Assembly: GCF_000013345.1 (NCBI RefSeq)
Contig: NC_007777.1
Coordinates: 1,116,001-1,180,000 of the forward strand
Direction of reading: 5' to 3'
Source: Frankia casuarinae
GTDB lineage: Bacteria > Actinomycetota > Actinomycetes > Frankiales > Frankiaceae
DNA: 64,000 nt
In this document: positions 10,145 to 17,944 of the stretch, piece by piece
How the letters are laid out: every line of letters starts with the position of its first letter
Position numbering within the stretch: the stretch's first letter is position 1
Program-made: the position numbers and the translations under genes
The notes under the pieces: model-generated
What the model was told of the DNA's origin: nothing
The model's database searches: none
The model's input: only the letters and a program-made list of their open reading frames with translations

Positions 10145-10175
10145 CCTGCGGACGGGTTCCGGATCCGTCCGCAGG
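10145..10175 (+). terminator. Terminator hairpin of the helicase gene
   Basis: Perfect 11-bp GC-rich stem, 10145-10155 pairing with 10165-10175, with a 9-nt loop, beginning nine bases after the stop codon. No U-tract follows. Confidence 0.7.
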
Positions 10176-10209
10176 TAACAGCTGGCGGAGCATGATTCTG
10201 ATTCCTTTG

Positions 10210-11094
10210 TCAGCCGTTGTTGGCAACCAACTTCTTGATGTTGGTCTCGACGAGTTCGATCTTGGCCAGAATCTCCCCGGCTGTCGCGGTCCAGACGAAC
10301 GGCTCCGCAGTGGAGTTCCAGTGCTCGATGTAGTCCCGGATCTGTTTGATCAGCACCTTGACCGAGCTGAAGGTGCCCCGCCGGATCGGCTGCTTGGTGA
10401 TGATACCGAACCAGTTCTCGATCTGATTGATCCACGACGATCCTTTGGGAGTGAAGTGGAACGTGATTCTGGGGTTCTCCTCGAGCCACTTCATCGCGTC
10501 GGGCGTCGTGTGCGTGGAGAGATTGTCAAGGATGATGTGGATCTCTTTATCTCTGTGAGGCTCAACGGCTTTCTTGATGAACTCCAGGAAGTCGTCGCCC
10601 GTGCGGGTGGGGTAGCATTCACCGAAAACCTTTCCCGTGCCCACATCGAGGGCCGTGAGCAGGTTGGTGGTGCCATGGCGGACATAGTCGTGGGTTCGCT
10701 TCTCGGTGGCGACGAAGTGCCAGGAGACCGAGACTCCGATGGTGCGGGTGACGTACTTCCGCCATCTGTCGGGACGACCAGTGCCTCAGGCCCGTCTCCA
10801 CCGGTGGAGTAGAGCGTGTGAGAGCGAGGACACGGCTGCGGATGTTCGCGGGGATCTGCTCTCGCGGTGCGGCGCGTGAACGGTCAAGGAGCCCGGCGCT
10901 TCCCTCGGATCCGTACCGCGAGATCCACAGGTTTACAGTCGGCAGCGAGACGCCGGCAAGTCTGACTATTTCCTCTTGGGTCGATGCTCGGCATGCCACG
11001 GAACGATTCGCGCCCGTGTTGCAACGTTCGCAGGAACGTCGCGATCATTGATCATGCCTCGGAGTTCCGCGATCTCTTCCGTCGAGAGTTCCAC
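10210..11094 (-). pseudogene. IS630-family transposase, frameshifted and internally deleted
   Basis: Reading leftward from a GTG at 11094 the frame begins VELSTEEIAELRGMINDRDV and reaches ATRARIV. Homology continues in another frame as ACRASTQEEIVRLAGVS, the helix-turn-helix of IS630 transposases. A second shift occurs after HWSSRQM, where the correct frame reads RKYVTRTIGVSVSWHFVA and passes directly to TEKRTHDYVRHGT. In intact relatives some tens of residues carrying the first catalytic Asp lie between these pieces, so an internal deletion has occurred. The C-terminal half (GTGKVFGECYPTRTGDDFLE, IHIILDNLSTHT, NQIENWFGI) keeps the last D and E of the DDE triad. It is certainly inactive. Confidence 0.88.
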
Positions 11095-11130
11095 GCTGCC
11101 ATTACATTGCAGTGGGTAGCCTATCGTCGA

Positions 11131-11325
11131 TCATTTTCGGCGGCTAACATGTCGCCAGTCCGACCCGGTCTGGGCACGCAGCGCCTCGATCTCCCTGTTC
11201 GCCCGCTCCAGCGCGGCCTCGGTCCCGGCCAGCCTCGCCAGCGTCTCGGCGAGCGCCGTGGCCTGTGTAACGACCAGCGCCGCGAGCTCGTCGTACGACG
11301 GCGCGGACGGATCTTCGGGCACCAT
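11131..11325 (-). pseudogene. IS66-type transposase, N-terminal fragment
   Basis: Begins MVPEDPSAPSYDELAALVV and continues with the leucine-zipper-like stretch LARLAGTEAALERANREIEA typical of the first 60 residues of IS66-family TnpC, where it precedes the conserved SSKPPSSD segment. That segment is missing and the sequence is lost after TGSDWRH. Only a stub of the gene remains, lying directly beyond the start of the IS630 relic. Confidence 0.6.
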
Positions 11326-11452
11326 CGGGCGATGTGCGTCGTGCCTTCCGGTTCGCCGCTCGAGGCGCCGCTCATGCCGGTCGGCCTACGCTTGCGGCAT
11401 GCCAGGCCATCCACCTCGATCCACCACTAGGGGCAGTACTTATGCGTGTCTT

Positions 11453-12526
11453 ATGCGTCTCCTCTCCCTACTGCTCGTGCTGTGCATCGAGGGTGGGCTG
11501 ACCGAACTGAGGCTGTACTCCGACCTTGTCCACCAGGCCCAGCAGCGAGCGCTTACGATCTCGCGTGCCGTGGCATCCGACCCGCGCGTGGCCCGGGCGG
11601 TCATCGCGAGGGACCCCGAGGGGGAGGTGCAGGCCCTCGCCGAACACGACCGGCGACTCACAGAAGCGCAGTTCGTGGTCGTCACCGACAGCCGGGGTAT
11701 CCGCTGCTCCCATCCCGATCCGAAGAACATCGGCAAACCGGTCAGCACCGACCCCTCGGACGCCCTCCACGGACGGGAGACTGTCAGTTTCGAGTCCGGG
11801 AGTCTGGGGCTGTCCGCTCGCGGCAAGGCTCCGCTGCGCGACGCCGACGGTGTGATCGTCGGTGAGGTCAGCACCGGCTTCAGTGCGAAGGATCTGCACC
11901 ACCAGTTGCTCGCGCAGCTGCCCAGCGTCGCGGAGAATCTGGGCCTGCAACTGGTCGCCGGCACCATCGGTATCGTGATGATCACGCTACATCACCGGGT
12001 CGAACTCAAAAAACTTGCCCGCGAAATCGACGTTCTCCGGGGTCTTCTCAGGGACCGGCCGCGCGCCAGTGAAGGGCACCAGACGCCTCCGAGCAGCGAT
12101 CGACAGCCCGACCAGCCCGCGGCGCCCGACCAGCCCGCGGCGCCCGACCAGCCCGCGGCGCCCGACCAGCCCGCGGCGCCCGACCAGCCCGCGGCGCCCG
12201 ACCAGCCCGCGGCGCCCGACCAGCCCGCGGCGCGGTCCCCCGCAGGTAGTTCACCCGTGCCAGACCTCCGCCTCGGCAAGTACCGCTCGCGCCAGATTAT
12301 GGAGGAGATCGTCGCCGTGCTGCGCTCGGCGCCCGAGCCGATCTCGACGGCGCAGATCGCCGACAAGATCGGCCGGGACCGGTCCACGGCCCAGCGGTAC
12401 CTCAAGGATCTCGAGCGGGACGACTACGTCACCATGATCTTGGACCGCGGGTCCCGCGGGCGTCCCAGGCACCTTTACCAATGGCGCGACAAACCCTCGC
12501 CCCCGCCCGCCCGCCCGAACCCCTAA
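11453..12526 (+). CDS. Membrane one-component regulator: CitA/DcuS-like Cache sensor fused to CitB-type HTH
   Basis: 357 residues. A short N-terminal hydrophobic helix (MRLLSLLLVLCIEGGL) is followed by an extracytoplasmic domain with the features of CitA/DcuS sensors: RALTISRAVASDPRVARAV, then FVVVTDSRGIRCSHPDPKNI, then GKPVSTDPSDALHGRE. A second membrane helix (LQLVAGTIGIVMITL) leads to a cytoplasmic linker containing seven exact PDQPAA repeats. The C-terminus, VLRSAPEPISTAQIADKIG then RDRSTAQRYLKDLERDDYV ending GRPRHLYQW, matches the C-terminal HTH of CitB/DpiA response regulators. Kinase and receiver domains are absent, so it looks like the ends of a two-component pair joined into a one-component sensor. 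It is flanked by IS remnants. The start is the last ATG before the membrane helix; an upstream reading is possible. Confidence 0.75.
   Translation: MRLLSLLLVLCIEGGLTELRLYSDLVHQAQQRALTISRAVASDPRVARAVIARDPEGEVQALAEHDRRLTEAQFVVVTDSRGIRCSHPDPKNIGKPVSTDPSDALHGRETVSFESGSLGLSARGKAPLRDADGVIVGEVSTGFSAKDLHHQLLAQLPSVAENLGLQLVAGTIGIVMITLHHRVELKKLAREIDVLRGLLRDRPRASEGHQTPPSSDRQPDQPAAPDQPAAPDQPAAPDQPAAPDQPAAPDQPAAPDQPAARSPAGSSPVPDLRLGKYRSRQIMEEIVAVLRSAPEPISTAQIADKIGRDRSTAQRYLKDLERDDYVTMILDRGSRGRPRHLYQWRDKPSPPPARPNP
12107..12232 (+). repeat. 18-bp coding minisatellite, 7 exact copies (PDQPAA)
   Basis: Seven identical 18-bp units encode PDQPAA in the linker between membrane helix and DNA-binding domain. Unit length is a multiple of three, so copy-number change would alter linker length without shifting frame. 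Confidence 0.97.
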
Positions 12527-12539
12527 TGACCACGGCCGG

Positions 12540-12625
12540 GTACGCGGACGCGGAGTATCTCTGTCCTCTCCTCTCCCTCGGTCGATGAAGACATGCGGAA
12601 GCCCGGCAGGGTCGCGGCCTGTCAA
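12540..12625 (-). pseudogene. Stub of a VapC45-like PIN toxin gene
   Basis: A few bases past the antitoxin stop a TTG at 12625 opens a frame reading LTGRDPAGLPHVFIDRGRG. VFIDR followed by a small residue and G resembles the start of PIN-like toxins of the VapC45 group that are typically encoded just downstream of DUF433 antitoxins. Homology stops after about 19 residues, where the sequence of the Cache-HTH neighbour's 3' region begins. This is a short match and is offered as inference. Confidence 0.35.
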
Positions 12626-12629
12626 GTCA

Positions 12630-13349
12630 TCAGGCGGCGATTTTGCTTGCGACACGGACGGCGCCTTCAAGGTCAGGGAGAGGCACGCCGAATTCCTCCG
12701 CCACCTCGGCGAGTGGTTCGCCGGCGTGGAAGCGGCCCAGGGCGTCTTCGACGCGGGCGCCGCCATGAGTGAAGATCGGCTGACCGAAGCCACGGTGGGG
12801 ATCGACGATGACGGAGCCGGGCTCGTACCGCGGTAGCCGGATGAGCCGGGGGTAGCCGTCCGAGGCGAACTCCACCAGCCGGAGGTAGGACTCGACGATC
12901 TCCCCGAACACCCGCTGCCCGTTGCGCACCACGACCAGTTCCCGGGCTCCGCGTGCTTCGGGCGTGTCGCCCTGGCTCTCAGCGAAGTCGTAGAGAACCT
13001 CGGCGCCGTCGGTGTACAGGGCGCGTGAGGCGAGGACGTGCTCGATCCCCAACTGCTCGGACAGGCGGGCCAACGCGGGGCGGATCCGCTGTAGCGGCAC
13101 CCCAGCGGCTCGGATGGCTGCCAGGATCATCCCCTCGGCAAGCCCGATGAACGGCACGACGGCCGTGCCATGGCGCTGACGGGGCAGCACGGTGACGATC
13201 GGCTCACCATGGACCGGGACGCGGCCCGGTGCGTGCCGGGTGTAGCCGTAGGCCCAGGTCGCGAAAGTCGACGTCGGCACGCCCAGGTGCCGGCCCGCCT
13301 CGGCGACGCTGTACAGGGGCAGGTCGAAACGGCCGCGATCCTGAATCAT
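12630..13349 (-). CDS. DUF433-family antitoxin-like protein with MerR-like N-terminus
   Basis: 239 residues, starting MIQDRGRFDLPLYSVAEAG, with GAGAGGAGG about 10 bases upstream of the ATG at 13349. The N-terminal LYSVAEAGRHLGVPTSTFAT WAYGY stretch is a MerR-like helix-turn-helix for DNA binding. The C-terminal SVIVDPHRGFGQPIFTHGGA plus EPLAEVAEEFGVPLPDLEGA is the DUF433 domain, which neutralises PIN-like toxins and carries its own small HTH. Such pairs are typically antitoxin first, toxin second; here only a truncated toxin stub follows, so this is probably an orphan antitoxin or solitary repressor. A nearly contiguous IS-rich neighbourhood may explain the loss. Confidence 0.75.
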   Translation of the reverse strand: MIQDRGRFDLPLYSVAEAGRHLGVPTSTFATWAYGYTRHAPGRVPVHGEPIVTVLPRQRHGTAVVPFIGLAEGMILAAIRAAGVPLQRIRPALARLSEQLGIEHVLASRALYTDGAEVLYDFAESQGDTPEARGARELVVVRNGQRVFGEIVESYLRLVEFASDGYPRLIRLPRYEPGSVIVDPHRGFGQPIFTHGGARVEDALGRFHAGEPLAEVAEEFGVPLPDLEGAVRVASKIAA

Positions 13350-13878
13350 CGCGCCTCCTCTCAAGCCTGCTGGATCCGAAGGTCCCTGCCACGCAGCACC
13401 ATGATCATAGCTCCTTGCAGGCACGACGACGCCGGGGAGGAGGCCACCGCAAGCCGTGCTGCCGCAGTTTCTCCGGGGCCGGATCGGGTCGGCATCGTCA
13501 ACAAGGGTCCGGCCGGTGCGGTGGTCGGTGTACGGCGTCCAAGCCGTGCGGCATGTGCACCTCGGGTGCGGACCAGGGACCGGTCCGATTGCCCAAAGGC
13601 GCTGGTCAGAAGCCTGGATCCTCTGCGAATACGACTGGTACCACCCCCGGATTGCACATGTCTAGGCACCCGCATGACGCGCTGCGACAAGTGGGCTGCC
13701 ACATGCCATGTTACGACTAGGTTCGGCGGTCTGGCATTGCGCTGTCCACGGGACCCGACGCGGCTGTTGTCGGCCACAAACGATCACGGGACTGGCCGCG
13801 CATGGTTAGCGAACCGGGGCTGGTGACGGGCATATGCAGGCGCCGGACAGCGCCGCTCCGCGCTACCCCCGCATCTCA
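13350..13878. other. Non-coding stretch with no recognised gene
   Basis: About 530 bases. No frame shows a family motif. A segment near 13599-13640 resembles 14929-14970 beside the group II intron remnant (GCTGGTCAGA, then CCTGGAT), perhaps debris of the same kind of element. The match is weak. Confidence 0.35.
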
Positions 13879-14490
13879 TCATTTGCCGTCAACAGACGCC
13901 GTATACTTGGAACGAGCGGCGCGGAGGCGTGAATAGAGGACGCTCGCGGCCTTCCTGGAATCAGTGAAGTCGAGTACGGCGTCGAGCCAACGAAAATCGT
14001 TCTGGCTCCATGCGGCCACCTCAAGCTGCCGGCGGCTGATCTTGTATTCTGTACCTGGGCGTCGATGGCGGCGCGATGCTGCGTTGATCATATAGTCCTC
14101 TAGATGTTGCCCAACATCGCGCATCAACTTTAGATGCGGAACGCTGCGGTCAAACTCGGCGATTGCGTCAGTCAATGCCAGGTCGGACGGAAGCCGTCGA
14201 GCGGCGGCGAGTGTCACGGTGCGGATTTTCCAAAGCGTTATGATCAAAAAATCGATATCAGCCCATACACGGAAGAGATAGTCTTCATCCTCGGGCTCGT
14301 CTCCCGCTATTCGACGTATCTGAATGTCGATTACATATAGACTGTTGCTTGCAAGCCTCACAGCTCGATTCAAGACTTCGATTTCGGTTGGCTGTTGGGT
14401 GTCGTTGTAATACCATTCGCGGATGCGGAGCGTCTCTCTTGATTCGGGCACATCACCTGAGCTGGTGACTTCTGACTCGCTGTCGGTCAT
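13879..14490 (-). CDS. Orphan protein of unknown function, AT-richer than its surroundings
   Basis: 203 residues, soluble, with tryptophan-rich and charged segments (LRIREWYYNDTQQPTEIEVL, VIDIQIRRIAGDEPEDEDYL, EVAAWSQNDFRWLDAVLDFT). No motif or family was recognised. Predicted mostly helical with no signal peptide. Codon use has more A/T at third positions (ATA, AAA, TAT) than the neighbours, and the gene sits between IS fragments, which suggests recent acquisition. The ATG at 14490 is followed by a strongly acidic, flexible first 15 residues. Coding status is supported by frame length and composition rather than homology. Confidence 0.6.
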   Translation of the reverse strand: MTDSESEVTSSGDVPESRETLRIREWYYNDTQQPTEIEVLNRAVRLASNSLYVIDIQIRRIAGDEPEDEDYLFRVWADIDFLIITLWKIRTVTLAAARRLPSDLALTDAIAEFDRSVPHLKLMRDVGQHLEDYMINAASRRHRRPGTEYKISRRQLEVAAWSQNDFRWLDAVLDFTDSRKAASVLYSRLRAARSKYTASVDGK

Positions 14491-14555
14491 CGTTTGATGA
14501 TAGCTACAGTAGTGTCCTGAATCCTTAGTTCACGTGTAGATCGTATACTGCGGTT

Positions 14556-14810
14556 ATGTCTGGGCCGCGTGCTGTGGAGATCGTGCTGACCGACGAGGAG
14601 CTGGAGGCGCTGACTGGCTGGGTCCGGGCGTCCGAAGACGGCGCAGGCGTCGCGGTCGCGGATCGTGCTGGCGTGCGCGGAGAGCGGGACGAACGGGCAG
14701 GTCGGGGCGTCGGTGGGGACGATGGCGAAGTGGCGGAACCGGTTCGCCGTCGACCGGTTGGAAGGGCTGACCGACGAGCCGCGGCCGGAGGTCGCTCTCC
14801 CGTGCCGCCG
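14556..14810 (+). pseudogene. IS630-type transposase, N-terminal fragment with frameshift
   Basis: Begins MSGPRAVEIVLTDEELEAL then TGWVRAS, shifts frame near 14628 and continues RPKTAQASRSRIVLACAESG, then GASVGTMAKWRNRFAVDRLE and GLTDEPRP. This is the helix-turn-helix part of an actinobacterial IS630 transposase different from the one at 10.2 kb. The catalytic domain is absent. Confidence 0.75.
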
Positions 14811-14994
14811 GCCCCGGCCGGCCTCGTCGGGGGCGGCAGTGTCTCCGTACGGTGGCCGGCGCACTGCGTCCGAGCCTTGGGTGTGTGCAACGTGGGGACG
14901 GACACGGGAGCAGCCTGATCACCAAAACATGCTGGTCAGAGACCTGGATATACGCCAACCCGATTGGGACCGTCCTTGCGGAGGCCCCCGCACC

Positions 14995-15027
14995 GATCCC
15001 AGCGTGCGGAATTACCGCACTGGGCTC
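14995..15027 (-). ncRNA. Group II intron domain V remnant
   Basis: On the minus strand the 33 nt fold as GAGCCCAGTGCGG, a TAAT loop, and a complementary TCCGCACGCTGGGATC arm with a small bulge, the size and shape of the catalytic domain V hairpin. As in bacterial class C introns, the stop codon of the intron-encoded protein (TAA, 15012-15014) falls inside it. The 5' part of the intron is missing. Confidence 0.6.
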
Positions 15028-15462
15028 CTGCCTCGGGTTCTGGCGTCGAAGCGCACGCTCGGCATCGGGTGGCGTGGGCGGGCGGGTGGTAGCCATCAGT
15101 CGGCATGGCGCCCCATGCGCGCCCAGGTCAGTCGCGTGCGCCGGCTTCGTCGGCGAAGCGCCTTGAACCAGTGCCGTGTCGCCTGGATGCGGAAGGACGC
15201 GACCGCGTCCGTGTTGCCGCGCACGGCGTAGTAGTTGAGATGCCCAACCACCACACTGCGTAGCCGCTGCCCTTGGAGCGGGACGGGTTGGTGCCGGCGC
15301 CGCTTCAGTTCCTCCTTGATCTCTTTGAGCTTCGCCCGCATCCGCCTCTTGCCCGTGACGCGCCTCACCCAGAAGTTCCCCTTCTTGGACGTCGCGCACA
15401 GACACGTGAACCCCAGAAAAGTGAACGTCTCCGGCTTCCCGAGACCGTGGGTCTTCCGCTAC
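15012..15462 (-). pseudogene. ltrA: Group II intron reverse transcriptase/maturase, C-terminal fragment
   Basis: Reading leftward: GLGKPETFTFLGFTCLCATS, then KKGNFWVRRVTGKRRMRAKL, KEIKEELKRRRHQP and GHLNYYAVRGNTDAVASFR, ending with the RHWFKALRRRS segment. These are the maturase and HNH-proximal regions of class C-type intron-encoded proteins. The frame hits a TGA at 15096, but the family C-terminus resumes in another frame as RPRHPMPSVRFDARTRGRSP and ends at the TAA in domain V, so one frameshift is present. The reverse transcriptase domain is absent. The element is dead. Confidence 0.85.
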
Positions 15463-15552
15463 TGAGTTTTAATCCGCGTTTTAATCCGCGAAGTCGTGTG
15501 GAAGCATAATGATCCTTCACCTTATTGCTATCTTTGGGTGGGTGGTGAGGGT

Positions 15553-15670
15553 TCTGTTCGGGTAGCCGGCTGGTTGAGCGGGAGACCGAGCGTGAGGCGC
15601 TGCGGGCTGGGCTCGCGGTGCTGCGGAAGATCGCGTTCGGGCGGTCGCCGGAAAAGGCCGGTGTGGGGTG
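15553..15670 (+). pseudogene. IS66-type transposase fragment
   Basis: Reads SRLVERETEREALRAGLAVL then RKIAFGRSPEKAG, the coiled coil and (F/Y)GRxSEK motif near the N-terminus of IS66 TnpC. Downstream homology is lost by frameshift. It is too short to be functional. Confidence 0.5.
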
Positions 15671-15729
15671 GGCTGGCGGTCGCGGTCCCGGCAGCGCTGC
15701 TCGCCGGTGCGGGCCAGCTCCTCGCCTGC

Positions 15730-15947
15730 GCAGAATGCGCAAAAAGCTGTCTATTCACAAAACTTGCCGGCTCGTTCGCAGCGTTCACCGCTGTGCGATC
15801 TGCGTGCCAGCCCCACGGCGGTGACACGCCGCCGGCGGTTTCTTCCGCTGTGGCCGGCGGCCCCTCACCACCGGCCCCGATCCGCAGAATGCGCAAAAAA
15901 GTCATTTATTCACAAAACTTGCCGGCTTGCCGGCCCGTTCGTAACGT
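15730..15947. repeat. Two diverged direct copies of a ~55-bp sequence
   Basis: 15730-15785 and 15882-15947 share GCAGAATGCGCAAAAA, then TATTCACAAAACTTGCCGGC and a GTTCGnAnCGTTt tail, about 152 bases apart. Each begins with a TGCGC/GCGCA palindrome. They may be nested ends of a lost insertion sequence. No coding. Confidence 0.7.
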
Positions 15948-15989
15948 TTTTGGAAGGGCGGCAAGTCCTACCGGCCGGAAGAGCTACGA

Positions 15990-16454
15990 CTAGCGCGGAC
16001 CAGCGCGCACGAGCCCGTTGATGAACGATTCGGAGGCGGCGGGATGACGTCCATAGCCGTGGGCAAGCCGCCGGTGGGCGGTAAGCCAGGCGAGGGTGCG
16101 TTCGACCACCCCTCGTCCCGGCAGGGCCCCGGAGGTTTTCCGGCCGGGGTTCTCCCGGGTGGTCTCGACGGTGGTCTTCAGGATGGTCCACGACCCCCGC
16201 GGGCCGGGTCCGCCCCGCGACGCGCCCTGGGCCCTGGCGGTCACGCCCTTGTTCTTCCACCGGTCGAAGAAGCCGCAGACCGCCCGCCACGCCGGGAAGC
16301 CCGCCGGCAGCGCCCGCCACGCGATCCCGTTGCGGGCCACGTAGCCACGTACCGGATGGCGCCCACGATGCCCCGGCGGCAACACCGCTTCGGCAACCAC
16401 CCACCCGGCGTCACCAAGACCCGACCGGTACCGGTGTGTACCCACCACGGCCAC
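15990..16454 (-). pseudogene. IS5-family (IS4811-like group) transposase with internal deletion
   Basis: Starts MAVVGTHRYRSGLGDAGWVV and continues with the family N-terminus (YVARNGIAWRALPAGFPAWR, VCGFFDRWKNKG). It then jumps through a non-homologous linker to the C-terminal GRGVVERTLAWLTAHRRLAH carrying the last catalytic Glu region. The central half with the first two catalytic Asp residues is missing: 154 residues against roughly 270. Subgroup naming is tentative; inactivity is certain. Confidence 0.8.
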
Positions 16455-16522
16455 CCGGGGCGGTCTCAGATGATCAGAGCATCAGTGCTGGTAGAAAGAT
16501 GATCCACTGATCGGAGGGCTGA

Positions 16523-17056
16523 GTGCGCGGCGTCGAGTTGACCTTGGAGGAGCGGGAGGCGATCTCCAGGGGCTTGGCCGAGGGACTGTCACACCGGATG
16601 ATCGCGGCCCGGCTGGACCGAAACCAGTCGGTGATCAGCCGTGAGGTCGCGCGCAACGGCGGCAATGCCGGATACCGCGCCGCGGACGCGCAGAAACGCG
16701 CCGACGAGCGGCGGCGGCGACCGAAGGCGTTCAAGCTGGAAACTCACGTCCGGCTGCACGACGCGGTGGCCGAACGGCTGTCGGCCGACTTCTCGCCGGA
16801 ACAGGTGTCTAATCGGCTGAAGAAGGATTTCCCGGATGATCCGGAGATGCGCGTGTCGCACGAGACGATCTACCAGACGCTCTTCGTTCAGGCGCGTGGC
16901 GAACTGAACACGCGGCTGAAGCTCGCGCCGCGGTCGGGCCGGGCGGAGCGCCGGCCGCGGGGGTCGACTCGGCCGAAGCAGGCCAGGATCGCCGGCATGG
17001 TCGGCATCTCCGAGCACTCTGCCGAGGCCGCCGACCGCGCGGTACCCGGCCACTGA
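16523..17056 (+). pseudogene. IS30-family transposase, 3'-truncated
   Basis: Begins MRGVELTLEEREAISRGLAE then GLSHRMIAARLDRNQSVISR, the paired HTH of IS30 transposases, followed by the DAQKRADERRRRPKAFKLE linker and FPDDPEMRVSHETIYQTLFV, a family hallmark. The frame ends abruptly after AAEAADRAVPGH-type sequence, exactly before the WxGDLI catalytic domain, where a converging IS5-like transposase joins. 177 of roughly 400 residues remain. Confidence 0.85.
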
Positions 17057-17057
17057 T

Positions 17058-17736
17058 TTTGCTGGTGGTAGGCTTGTGTGACTCTCTGGGTAGGAGCCGT
17101 GGGCTTCTTGCGGGCGAGCGTGGGCGGCCCGGCCGGGCCGCCCAACCCTTCGTAACCGAGGTCGAACAGCACCTCGTGTAGGTCGGCGGTCCACTCCTCT
17201 TCCAGGATCGGCGGCGCGCCGGAGGCGCGCAGAGCGGTCGAGTCGTGTTCGCGGCCGGGGGGCACCTCCGAGACCCACAGCGGCCAGCCGTCGTCGGGGG
17301 TCGACAGGATTTGGACGTTGCCACCGTGATCGGAGATCTTGCCGGACCACCACAGGTCCACGCCCTCGCTCGGACCAGGCACGCGCAGCCGGTCGGTCTC
17401 GATGACCGTGCCATCGACGATCAGATGGCGATAGCCTGCGATCCTGGCCCGCATCAACGCCTCGCGCAGGTCAGGGGCCTGCCAGGCCAGCACGGCGACG
17501 CCCTCGTGCAGGTAGCGGTAGCCCACTGAGCGGGATACTCCATGATCGTTGAGGGGCGGGCGGGTCCGCGTGCCGTCACAGAACCAGCGCAGGGCCATCA
17601 CGGCCTGCTCCAGCGCGGACAGCGTGCGAGTGCCGTTACGGGTACCACGACGCTGACGCTCCGCGACCAACAGTCCGGCCAGGCGGAAGACGGTGTGATC
17701 GCCGAAGGGCAGCTCGGCGGTGTATGTGAAACTCAT
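17058..17736 (-). pseudogene. IS5-like (DDE_Tnp_4) transposase, C-terminally truncated
   Basis: Starts MSFTYTAELPFGDHTVFRLA. HTH-containing N-domain: LSALEQAVMALRWFCDGTRT with SVGYRYLHEGVAVLA. Catalytic core: HLIVDGTVIETDRL (first Asp) and PPGREHDSTALRA (second Asp), then EVLFDLGYEG. The chain loses homology after VTQAYHQ, before the last catalytic Glu, at its junction with the IS30 relic, through which the frame simply runs on antisense. Two IS elements have therefore been fused by deletion or insertion at about 17058. Confidence 0.85.
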
Positions 17737-17944
17737 GCGGGACGCGGGGTCCTTCGGTGAAGTGATCTGTGGAAGGACACTTCCTACCGAGACCCCGCGC
17801 CGCCTTGTCTCCCGGCCCGACCCCACCCGCCAGACCATCACAGTCCGTTACGGCTACCCAGTGCGACGACCCGTTGCCGGGAAAGGCTCATTGACCGCGT
17901 CGTGCAACCGCGTTTTCACCGCCAGCTTGTGCGGCTTAGGTCGT

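Noticed and set aside
7788-10226. 812-codon minus-strand open frame opposite the helicase gene
   Set aside because: Pure antisense reading of the HelD gene with His/Arg/Pro-rich composition; typical of GC-rich third positions.
12107-12232. Possible CRISPR array (regular repeats)
   Set aside because: Units are contiguous 18-mers without spacers and lie in frame in a protein; the same holds for the other tandem arrays.
13599-13640. Similarity to 14929-14970 beside the intron remnant
   Set aside because: Only short blocks match; not enough to claim a second intron end.
17720-17944. N-terminal extension of the IS5-like transposase at 17.9 kb
   Set aside because: Overlaps the start of the opposite transposase and shows no family similarity; the later ATG is preferred.
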